NCBI GenBank assembly: GCA_021798375.1
Contig: JAJZHU010000037.1
Coordinates: forward strand, 1 to 12,651
From: Pseudomonadota bacterium
Lineage (GTDB): Bacteria > Pseudomonadota > Alphaproteobacteria > Acetobacterales > Acetobacteraceae
DNA length: 12,651 nucleotides
Reading direction: 5' to 3'
This document shows, one piece after another, positions 5,976 to 12,651 of this stretch. The notes beneath the pieces were generated by a model. The model saw only the letters and a list, made by a program, of their open reading frames with translations. It was not told the DNA's origin and did not search any database. The translations under genes and the position numbers were made by a program. Every line of letters begins with the position of its first letter. Position 1 is the first letter of the stretch.

Positions 5976-7283
5976 ATGGTGGATAATTCACCCGTTTCGA
6001 CGGGGACTCGTATCGTCCGGCGCGAAATTGCCGGTTCGAGTTGGCGGGTGGAGGCCGATATTTGTATCGTTGGCGCCGGTATTTCCGGCATCTCCGCGGC
6101 GCTCGAAGCGGCGCGTCTGGGCCGCAAGGTCGTGCTTGTAGACGGGCTTCCGGCACTGGGCGGTCAGGCGGTAAATTCGATCATCGCGACATTCTGCGGT
6201 CTGTATTCCAACGGCGCCAATGGCTATCAATTCACTCATGGCATCGCCGACGATATACTCAGGGATCTCGGCAAGCTGGCGGGCGCGTTGCATTATCAGC
6301 GGCGGCCACTGACCACGGTCGTTTATTATGACGAGATCGCGCTATCGCGGTGGGTCGAGGAATCGGTCAGGCAGGCCGGCATTACGGTAGTGGTCGGCGC
6401 GGTGCTGCGGAATGTCACGGTTGAAGGACGGCGGATCAAGGAAATCGAGCTCGCAACCCGCTATGGCGACGTCAAGGTGCGGGCAACCGGCTTTGTCGAC
6501 GCCAGCGGCGATGCCGCGCTGACATGGCAGGCCGGGTTCGATTGCCGAGAGCCGTTGAACGGTCCGGTCTATGGTACGCAAATGGTGGTTCTTGAAAATA
6601 TCGATGAAACCCATCTGCCATCGATGGCGGAAATTGGCGACAGGATGAAAGAAAAAGGCGATGCTTACGGCTTGTTTCGCCGTGAATGCATCCCGTTCGC
6701 CATTCCAGGACGGAACATCGTGGCGCTGAACATGACCCATATCGAGAACCCGCTCGATCCACTCAAGGCCTCGGTCGTGGCCCTTGAGGGCAAAATGCAG
6801 GCGGACCGTGCCGTGATGTTTCTCCGGAAGGAATTTCCGGCCTGTTTCGCCAATTCCAGGGTCCGGGCCTATGGTTTGCCGGGCGTTCGTCAGACCCGTT
6901 GGATCGTTGGCACCCGGCAGCTTACGCTGGCGGATGTCCGCGCCGGGACTCGGTTCCCCGATGCCGTGGCCCGCACCGCCTGGCCGGTCGAACTGCACGA
7001 CCATAGCACGGGCCATGTCTGGCAGACCTTCGACGATGACCACGTCCACTACGTGCCCCTGGGCAGTCTCATTCCCAAGGACGCCGATAATCTGCTGGCC
7101 GTTGGCCGGTGCATCGATGCCGATACCGCGGCGCTTTCCAGCGTCCGCGTCATGGGGCCGTGCATCGCAATGGGTGCGGCCGCGGCGCATGCATTGGACT
7201 TGGCGGGCAATGGCAGCGTTCAGCAAATTGACGTCGCGGCGCTGGCGAAGCGTCTGCACGACAATTTGGAGAGTACTCGCTAG
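5976..7283 (+). CDS. FAD-dependent oxidoreductase (FAD_oxidored family)
   Basis: This is a 435-residue soluble flavoprotein. The dinucleotide-binding motif VGAGISG lies at 32-38 after a beta strand (ADICIVGAG), and LGGQAVNS follows at 61-68. The C-terminal FAD-contact region reads PKDADNLLAVGRCIDAD and then SVRVMGPCIAMGAAAAHA, the pattern I associate with the PF12831-type FAD-dependent oxidoreductases. The ATG at 5976 has AGAGGAG seven bases upstream. It is the first of four + strand genes with short gaps or overlaps: aconitase X starts about 50 bp later. The family oxidises or reduces diverse substrates, so the reaction is not determinable here. The context suggests it makes or consumes the hydroxylated acid handled by aconitase X. 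Confidence 0.85.
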   Translation: MVDNSPVSTGTRIVRREIAGSSWRVEADICIVGAGISGISAALEAARLGRKVVLVDGLPALGGQAVNSIIATFCGLYSNGANGYQFTHGIADDILRDLGKLAGALHYQRRPLTTVVYYDEIALSRWVEESVRQAGITVVVGAVLRNVTVEGRRIKEIELATRYGDVKVRATGFVDASGDAALTWQAGFDCREPLNGPVYGTQMVVLENIDETHLPSMAEIGDRMKEKGDAYGLFRRECIPFAIPGRNIVALNMTHIENPLDPLKASVVALEGKMQADRAVMFLRKEFPACFANSRVRAYGLPGVRQTRWIVGTRQLTLADVRAGTRFPDAVARTAWPVELHDHSTGHVWQTFDDDHVHYVPLGSLIPKDADNLLAVGRCIDADTAALSSVRVMGPCIAMGAAAAHALDLAGNGSVQQIDVAALAKRLHDNLESTR

Positions 7284-7334
7284 GGTGACCGCGGAAGGCG
7301 CTCGCGCGACAAAAAATCGACAAGGAGAGCAGTG

Positions 7335-8624
7335 ATGAAACTAACCGAGGACGAGAAGGCGATGTTGGACGGCGCCGAGGGAGCCGGACGGCAGAAAGCG
7401 ATGGAATTGCTGGTTCGCTATGGCGAAGCTTTGGGTGCCGAACGGTTCGTCGATACCAATAATATCGCCGGCGTGCCGGGCTCATCGAATCTGTTTATGC
7501 GGGACTATTACAAGGATATTGGCAACGGCTATGAAGCAATCTACTCGCTGTTCGATCTGGACAGCGATGTGATTGTGCCGGTGCCAAAAGTCAGCGCCTA
7601 TAGCTGCCATCTGCAAGGCGGGATGGACCCGGCCTTGTGGTCTGAACAAGGCATGACCAAGGAAGCATTCGAGCATTTTCAAAAGGACGAGGCCGAAGTC
7701 GCCGATCACGGCATTCAACTGCTGAAAACCTGCACCCCCTATCTTGCGGGCAACGTGCCGGTGAAGGGCGAGCATTGCGCCTGGATGGAATCCTCGGCGG
7801 TGGTATATTGCAACTCGGTGATCGGGGCGCGAACCAACACCGAGGGGCGCGAAAGTACCAGTGCCGCGATGTTGACCGGCAAGATCCCCGATTGGGGCTT
7901 TCATCGTGACGAGTATCGCTTTGGCACCCACCACATCGTAAGCGAGGTTGCTGTCAGCGACGTTATCGATTGGGGTATGCTGGGTTATTTCGTTGGCGAT
8001 GCCGTTCAAGAGAATATCCCGGTGATCGAGGGCAGGATCAGCCAGCCCAATCTGGTGCGTCACAAGCATTTCGGCGCCGCCGCGGCATCCTCGGGCGGGG
8101 TCGAGCTATATCACATGGTCGGCTTCACCCCCGAGGCGGCGACCCGCGAAATGGCGTTTGGCCCAAGAAAGCCGCGAGAGACCGTTAAATACGGTCAGGC
8201 GGAACGGCAGAGAATCTATGACATTCTGAACTCTCAGGGCACCGATCCCAACGTCGATTACATCATGCTGGGATGTCCCCATTTCTCGATCGAGCAGATG
8301 TGGGAGGTCGCCAATCTCCTCGACGGCAAAAAGCTGCACAGCGGGACGAGTCTTTGGGTGTTTACCTCGCGTTCGGTTAAATCGGTTGCCGACGCCAATG
8401 GCTATACCAAAACGATCAAGGACGCGGGCGGGCTGGTGATGACCGACACTTGTTCGGCCATCGGGAGCGTGGTGCCGAAGGGAACCAAGGTGGTTGCCCT
8501 CGATTCGGCGAAACAAGCCCATTATTTGCCGGCGATGATGGGGCTTGAGGCTTGGTTCGGCACTACCAAGGATTGCATCAACGCCGCATTGACCGGGCGT
8601 TGGAATGGGGAGTGCCCGCGATGA
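7335..8624 (+). CDS. Aconitase X catalytic (large) subunit
   Basis: This 429-residue protein belongs to the aconitase X family (AcnX catalytic domain), Fe-S dehydratases within the aconitase superfamily. Segments that mark the family are VDTNNIAGVPGSS near the N-terminus, KGEHCAWMESSAVVYCNS (about 144-161) running into VIGARTNTEG, LGCPHFS (312-318), TDTCSAIG (370-377) and DSAKQAHYLPA (390-400). C148, C159, C314 and C373 are candidate cluster or active-site cysteines. ATG 7335 is preferred over GTG 7332 because AGGAG lies seven bases before it. The stop overlaps the small-subunit start (ATGA). Characterised bacterial AcnX proteins include cis-3-hydroxy-L-proline dehydratase, and archaeal ones mevalonate 5-phosphate dehydratase. 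No proline-pathway neighbour is present here, so the substrate may differ. Confidence 0.9.
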   Translation: MKLTEDEKAMLDGAEGAGRQKAMELLVRYGEALGAERFVDTNNIAGVPGSSNLFMRDYYKDIGNGYEAIYSLFDLDSDVIVPVPKVSAYSCHLQGGMDPALWSEQGMTKEAFEHFQKDEAEVADHGIQLLKTCTPYLAGNVPVKGEHCAWMESSAVVYCNSVIGARTNTEGRESTSAAMLTGKIPDWGFHRDEYRFGTHHIVSEVAVSDVIDWGMLGYFVGDAVQENIPVIEGRISQPNLVRHKHFGAAAASSGGVELYHMVGFTPEAATREMAFGPRKPRETVKYGQAERQRIYDILNSQGTDPNVDYIMLGCPHFSIEQMWEVANLLDGKKLHSGTSLWVFTSRSVKSVADANGYTKTIKDAGGLVMTDTCSAIGSVVPKGTKVVALDSAKQAHYLPAMMGLEAWFGTTKDCINAALTGRWNGECPR

Positions 8625-9058
8625 GCGTTCAACCGAGCGTCAACAAGATCATCCTGCATGGCCGCGGGGTGACGGGTGGAATCGCCGAGGGCGAAGCGCT
8701 GGTCACCAGGCAAACCATTTCGGGTTGGGGTGGCATCAACCCGATGACCGGCACCGTCATAGAAAGCCGCCACGAGCTTCGCGGCCAGAGCTTCAAGGAC
8801 AAGATCCTGGTGTTTCCGGGCGCCAAGGGCTCGTCGGGTTGGTCGGCCATGTTCCATCTGACCCGCCTGACCAAATCGGCTCCGGCAGCCATGGTCTTTA
8901 ACACCATGACGGCCAAAATCGCGCTTGGTGCGGTCGTCATGCGCATCCCCTCCGTCATCGATCTTGACCAGGATCCGCTTGGAATCATCGAGACCGGGGA
9001 TTGGGTCAGGGTTGATGGCGATGCCGGTACTGTCGAGATTACGAAACGATCTGCGTAG
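8621..9058 (+). CDS. Aconitase X swivel (small) subunit, DUF126-type
   Basis: This 145-residue protein is the separate swivel domain that completes the aconitase X active site. Family features are HGRGVTGGIAEGEALVT (13-29), ISGWGGINPMTGTV (33-46), the FPGAKGSSGWS loop (65-75), whose serines correspond to the catalytic loop of this subunit, APAAMVF (88-93) and IPSVIDLDQ (109-117). The start at ATG 8621 overlaps the large-subunit stop by ATGA, with GGGGAG upstream. The open frame extends further 5' to 8552, but that part lies inside the large-subunit gene. The two-gene arrangement corresponds to split (heterodimeric) AcnX rather than the fused form. Confidence 0.9.
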   Translation: MSVQPSVNKIILHGRGVTGGIAEGEALVTRQTISGWGGINPMTGTVIESRHELRGQSFKDKILVFPGAKGSSGWSAMFHLTRLTKSAPAAMVFNTMTAKIALGAVVMRIPSVIDLDQDPLGIIETGDWVRVDGDAGTVEITKRSA

Positions 9059-9102
9059 TTCGATCGGGTTTGGGGTGTGAAACAAGGCGAGGGGATAGAG
9101 CG

Positions 9103-10452
9103 GTGAGCAAACCGACCATCGATGTTTCGGCAATCATCGAAGCGCAGAAGCCCAGCCGCTTCATCTTTCGCCTCGTGCTGATTTCATGGGTGATAACGTT
9201 CTTCGACGGGTTCGATATGAACGCCATCGCCTATGTGGCGCCGGCTCTGGCGCCGGCGTTCCATCTCGACAAATATATGCTCGGCAATATCTTCAGCGTC
9301 GGGCTGGCCGGCACAATGATTGGCGGCTTCGGTTTCGGGGTGTTGGGCGATCGGATCGGCCGGCGGCCGGCGATCATCCTTGCCGCCGCGTCCTTCGGCC
9401 TGCTGACCCTGGGGCTCGCCTTGACGCGGAATTATGGGCAATTCCTGGTGCTGCGGTTGCTCGACGGCATCGCCATCGGCGGGATGTTGCCCCTGTGCTG
9501 GGCGTTGAACATCGAATACGCGCCGCGGCGGTTTCGTTCGACCATCGTTACGGTGATCATGATCGGCTACACGATGGGGTTCAGCTCGGCCGGACCGGTC
9601 TCGATCTGGCTGGTCCCCCACCATGGATGGCAATCGGTTTTCGTCTTCGGCGCCTTGGGTTCGCTGGTCGCGGCGGTGATGCTTTATGTCGTTTTGCCTG
9701 AATCGATCCGCTACCTGGTCGGCAAGGGCAGGCATTCCGAAGCGATTGCCGCGATTCTCCGGCGTATGGCGCCAACCCGGACCATTGCGCCGAACAGCAG
9801 CTTTATCCTGGCGGACGAGGTTCGCACCGAAGCGGGCTTTAAGATCTCGCTGCTGTTCAAAGACGATTTGCGCTGGATCACGCCGTTGCTATGGCTTGGT
9901 TATACCGCCAGTTCGCTGGGAATCTTCTTCATGGCGAGTTGGGGGCCGACCATCCTCGAAAGCCTGGGTTATACGCGCTCCACGGCGGCGTTGGTGTCTG
10001 CAGCCAATTCGATCGGCGGTGCGATGGGGGCCCTGATCCTGATGCGCTTCACCGACCGCCGTGGCGCGATCAGTCTCAGCGTCTTGCCCGCGATCGCCAT
10101 CCCCATCATGCTGTTTTGCGGCTTGGCGACCATCGGCCAGTCGCTGTTCCTGGTGCTTTCCTTCTTCGGCGCGGCCATGCTTGGCAGCACCCATTTCGGT
10201 TTCCACAGCATCGCCGGTATCTATTATCCCAGCGCCTATCGTGGCATGGGGGCCGGGTGGGCAACGTCGATCGCCAAGTTCGGTTCGGTCGCGGGGCCGC
10301 TTGTCGGCGGTGTGATCCTGTCATCCCATCTGCCGGTCAAGAATGTTTACGCGCTATTGGCGATTTGTCCGATGATCATCTGCGTCTGCACTTTTATTCT
10401 CGGTCGCCGTCATTCGGCGCTTATCAGGCGCGACCGGTTGGCCAGAGCCTGA
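9103..10452 (+). CDS. MFS transporter, aromatic/organic acid:H+ symporter (AAHS-like)
   Basis: This 449-residue inner-membrane carrier has about 12 hydrophobic segments. TM1 carries the DGFD motif (35-38) typical of aromatic acid:H+ symporters, followed by APALAPAF. The loop between TM2 and TM3 holds GDRIGRRP (82-89), the MFS signature. LPESIRYL follows TM6, and a second FTDRRGA loop marks the C-terminal half. GTG 9103 is chosen because AGGGG lies eight bases upstream. An earlier frame start at 9070 would add 11 residues without a ribosome site. It follows the AcnX small subunit by 44 bp and ends the + strand cluster. By family it imports a carboxylate, probably aromatic or hydroxylated, across the inner membrane. 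Confidence 0.9.
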   Translation: MSKPTIDVSAIIEAQKPSRFIFRLVLISWVITFFDGFDMNAIAYVAPALAPAFHLDKYMLGNIFSVGLAGTMIGGFGFGVLGDRIGRRPAIILAAASFGLLTLGLALTRNYGQFLVLRLLDGIAIGGMLPLCWALNIEYAPRRFRSTIVTVIMIGYTMGFSSAGPVSIWLVPHHGWQSVFVFGALGSLVAAVMLYVVLPESIRYLVGKGRHSEAIAAILRRMAPTRTIAPNSSFILADEVRTEAGFKISLLFKDDLRWITPLLWLGYTASSLGIFFMASWGPTILESLGYTRSTAALVSAANSIGGAMGALILMRFTDRRGAISLSVLPAIAIPIMLFCGLATIGQSLFLVLSFFGAAMLGSTHFGFHSIAGIYYPSAYRGMGAGWATSIAKFGSVAGPLVGGVILSSHLPVKNVYALLAICPMIICVCTFILGRRHSALIRRDRLARA

Positions 10453-10460
10453 TCGCTTTG

Positions 10461-10508
10461 GAGCACGTTCGGATCACGTTGAACCATACACGTGCGGCGA
10501 ACGTGCTC
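10461..10508. terminator. Putative terminator hairpin between convergent genes
   Basis: GAGCACGTTCG (10461-10471) pairs perfectly with CGAACGTGCTC (10498-10508). A nested CACGT/ACGTG (10475-10479 with 10490-10494) lengthens the structure. It begins 9 nt after the transporter stop and is followed by a modest T-rich run (CTCTTTGTTT). It lies between convergent genes and may stop transcription from the + strand cluster. The rest of the gap to 10609 shows nothing. Confidence 0.55.
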
Positions 10509-10609
10509 TGGCTCTTTGTTTGAGATGAGGCGCTGCCTGTTTGGTGGACAGAACCCTCAAATCAGGAATCCAGAGGCTGATGATCGTTTCAACGTCATGT
10601 CATCGGCCG

Positions 10610-12076
10610 TTATCCATCAATCAGCACGGTTTTGGTTTCCAGGTAGTTCAGCAGCCCTTCCTCGCCGCCCTCGCGCCCAAGGCCGGATTGTTTGTAACCG
10701 CCGAACGGCAATACAAAATCCAGACGCATGCCGTTTTGCGCGATGGTGCCGGTTCGAACCTGGCGCGCAACGCGAAGAGCCGCCCGCGGATCATTGGTCA
10801 GCACCGAACCCGCGAGCCCATAGATCGAATCATTGGCGATGCGGATGGCGTCGGCCTCGTCTTCACAGGGAATCAGGCATAGCACCGGCCCGAAGATTTC
10901 TTCCTGCGCGATGCGCATGTCGTTGCGCACATTGGCGAACAGCGTCGGCTCCATGAAAAAACCGTGCTCCAGATGGGCCGGGCGCTTGCCGCCGGTGATC
11001 AGTTGCGCCCCTTCGGCGATGCCGATGGCGATATATGCCTCGACCCGCTCCAATTGGCGCTGCGTTGCCATCGGGCCGAGTTGCGTGTCTGGAGTATCCG
11101 AATAGCCGATCCGTAACGCCTGCATCTCGGCCGCGATCGCGGCGGCCAACTCGTCGTGGCGGTGTCTGGGCACGATGGCCCGCGTCAGCATGGTGCAGGC
11201 CTGACCGCACATCACGCTGATCGTGCCGGCCAACAGTCGCGCCGCGTCGGCGATCGAATAATCATCCAACACGATCGCCGCGGACTTGCCGCCAAGCTCC
11301 AGCGAGCAGCGGGCGACGCGGCTGGCGCACACCTCGGCGATATGCCGGCCGGCGGCGGTCGATCCGGTAAAGCTGACCTTATCGACGCCTGCATGTCTCA
11401 CCAGCCAGTCCGATGCTTCGCGGTGCGCGGGGACCAAATTCAGCACGCCAGGCGGCAGCCCGATTTCCTGGGCGACCTCGGCCATGATGTAGGTATCCAA
11501 CGGGGTTTCCGGCGACGGTTTCATGATCACCGTGCAACCGGCCAACAGCGCGGGCGCCACCTTGCCAACCATGATCGCATAAGGCGCGTTCCACGGCGCA
11601 ATCGCCACCACCACACCCACTGGCTCGTGCAGCACGTAGGCCACTTTGGCGACGGCGGAATCGACCCTGCTCTCGAACGCGAACGTATCGCCTATCTTGG
11701 CATAATTGGTAAAGCGCGCGGTGCCGCCGGCCGTCATCATCGGAGAGCGCGACGCCAGTCCGCCCACTTGCAGCGTCCAGGCAGCCGCCAGTTCCGCTTC
11801 GCGCTCGGTCAGGCGGGCGGCCATGGCGCGCAGAAAACCAACCCGTTCCGCCGGGCTCAGGCGCGGCCACGGCCCCTGGTCGAACGCTTTGCGTGCCGCC
11901 AAAACGGCAAGTTGCATATCCGCCTCGCGCGCTTCGGCCACGCTGGCCACAACGCATCCGCTGTTGGGCGAGACAACCCCGATCACCCCATCCGATGACG
12001 GCGCGACCCATTCGCCGCCGATGAAAAGCCGGTCTGGATGGCGGATCCGCGGAGCGATCTTGGTGACATTGTTCAT
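10610..12076 (-). CDS. NAD(P)-dependent aldehyde dehydrogenase
   Basis: This 488-residue cytosolic enzyme oxidises an aldehyde to the carboxylic acid with NAD(P)+. All key residues are present: N163 in PWN, K186 in KPSPETP, the coenzyme-loop FTGST (236-240), the general base E260 in LELGG, the nucleophile C294 in GQAC, and E393-F395 in EEIFGPV. The C-terminal PFGGYKQSGLGREGG and NYLETKTV segments are typical. The length is normal for the superfamily. It lies 41 bp downstream of the GMC oxidoreductase gene on the same strand, so the pair likely forms an alcohol-to-acid route. It converges on the MFS gene. The ribosome site is weak (CGGAA about 10 nt before the ATG). The substrate is not evident. 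Confidence 0.94.
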   Translation of the reverse strand: MNNVTKIAPRIRHPDRLFIGGEWVAPSSDGVIGVVSPNSGCVVASVAEAREADMQLAVLAARKAFDQGPWPRLSPAERVGFLRAMAARLTEREAELAAAWTLQVGGLASRSPMMTAGGTARFTNYAKIGDTFAFESRVDSAVAKVAYVLHEPVGVVVAIAPWNAPYAIMVGKVAPALLAGCTVIMKPSPETPLDTYIMAEVAQEIGLPPGVLNLVPAHREASDWLVRHAGVDKVSFTGSTAAGRHIAEVCASRVARCSLELGGKSAAIVLDDYSIADAARLLAGTISVMCGQACTMLTRAIVPRHRHDELAAAIAAEMQALRIGYSDTPDTQLGPMATQRQLERVEAYIAIGIAEGAQLITGGKRPAHLEHGFFMEPTLFANVRNDMRIAQEEIFGPVLCLIPCEDEADAIRIANDSIYGLAGSVLTNDPRAALRVARQVRTGTIAQNGMRLDFVLPFGGYKQSGLGREGGEEGLLNYLETKTVLIDG

Positions 12077-12117
12077 GGCGTTAATTCCGTATGATTGGCG
12101 AGAGCAAAATCGAAAAG

Positions 12118-12651
12118 TTACTGAGTGCGGCCCAGGATCAGGTCGGCGCCCCGCTCGGCGATCATCACCGTCGCGGCGTGGGTGTTGGCCCCGACGACGC
12201 TGGGCATGACCGAGGCATCGATCACCCGCAGCCCCTCGACCCCGCGCACTCTCAACGCTTCATCGACGGTCGAATCCGGATCGGCGCCCATGCGGCAACT
12301 GCCGACCGGGTGATAGATCGATTGGGCGTTGGCGGCGATCCATCGATCGACATCGGCGTCGGATTGCACGTCTTTTCCTGGTTTCAACTCCGCGCCACGA
12401 TATTGATCGAAGGCGGACTGGCTTAGGATGTCGCGCGCCATGCGCATGCCTTCGCGCATCAGTCGCCGGTCGTTGGCGGTCGATAGATAATTCGGCTGAA
12501 TGGCCGGCGCATCGAGCGGATTGTTCGACTTCAGACTCACCGCGCCACGGCTTTCGGGATGCAACTGACAGACGCTGACGTTGAAGCCATTGCCCTGATA
12601 CCCCTCTGTCCGGGCCAGCGGATTGCGCAAGCCGCGCCCGCCGGCGCCCAG
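12118..12651 (-). CDS. GMC-family oxidoreductase, C-terminal part (partial)
   Basis: The frame is open to the right window edge, so only the last 177 residues of a flavoprotein that is normally about 530 long are visible. It is the GMC C-terminal domain: SVCQLHPESRGAVSLKSNNP, then YHPVGSCRMG with the catalytic His, and VRGVEGLRVIDASVMPS followed by GANTHAATVMIAERGADLIL, which carries the second active-site pair position. These features match choline/alcohol dehydrogenase-like GMC enzymes, which oxidise an alcohol to an aldehyde using FAD. The next gene downstream is an aldehyde dehydrogenase, as in many alcohol-oxidation operons. The visible part is intact. Substrate and N-terminus are not visible. 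Confidence 0.92.
   Translation of the reverse strand: MGAGGRGLRNPLARTEGYQGNGFNVSVCQLHPESRGAVSLKSNNPLDAPAIQPNYLSTANDRRLMREGMRMARDILSQSAFDQYRGAELKPGKDVQSDADVDRWIAANAQSIYHPVGSCRMGADPDSTVDEALRVRGVEGLRVIDASVMPSVVGANTHAATVMIAERGADLILGRTQ

Noticed and set aside
6342..7259. 305-codon - strand frame opposite the FAD oxidoreductase
   Set aside because: It is an antisense shadow in high-GC sequence. The + strand has the Rossmann motif and family C-terminus.
8552..8620. N-terminal extension of the aconitase X small subunit
   Set aside because: It lies wholly inside the large-subunit gene. The ATGA overlap at 8621 with an upstream GGGGAG and the conserved family N-terminus argue for the shorter protein.

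Overview
The window looks like the chromosome or a large replicon of a GC-rich Gram-negative alphaproteobacterium. The evidence is a TonB-dependent receptor of the sphingomonad/acetic-acid-bacterial type, an AAHS-type MFS carrier, GTG starts, tight ATGA/GTGA gene overlaps and high-GC third positions. I cannot name the genus. No rRNA, tRNA, CRISPR array or intact insertion sequence is visible.

Left part (1-2190). Positions 1-39 hold what is probably the last 12 codons of an upstream + strand gene. An AT-rich gap (about 40-234) follows, with two inverted ~35-bp units that can fold in several ways. From about 2042 down to 235, on the - strand, lies a compact system: a putative promoter, a cobalamin (B12) riboswitch, a leader with two mutually exclusive helices, a 46-residue peptide gene (1623-1763, easily missed) and a radical SAM/SPASM peptide-modifying enzyme whose GTG start overlaps the peptide stop (GTGA). 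The pair matches what I recall of the CbpA/CbpB family, a predicted ribosomally made, post-translationally modified peptide of unknown structure and function. Four 14-bp tandem repeats lie just upstream of the promoter.

Middle and right part (2191-10452). A LysR-type regulator (- strand) diverges from a + strand catabolic cluster: TonB-dependent receptor, FAD-dependent oxidoreductase, the two separate subunits of aconitase X (catalytic and swivel) and an AAHS-like MFS transporter. A perfect 7-3-7 palindrome containing a T-N11-A core abuts the -10 of the lysR promoter, which suggests autoregulation. A 15-bp perfect hairpin separates the receptor gene from the enzyme genes.

Right end (10610-12651). 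A convergent - strand pair encodes a GMC-family alcohol oxidoreductase (only its C-terminal part is in the window) and an NAD(P)-dependent aldehyde dehydrogenase. Together these could oxidise an alcohol to a carboxylic acid. A reading consistent with all the parts is outer-membrane uptake, inner-membrane uptake of an organic acid, flavin oxidation, and dehydration of a hydroxy acid or hydroxy amino acid by aconitase X, under LysR control. The substrate cannot be read from the sequence.
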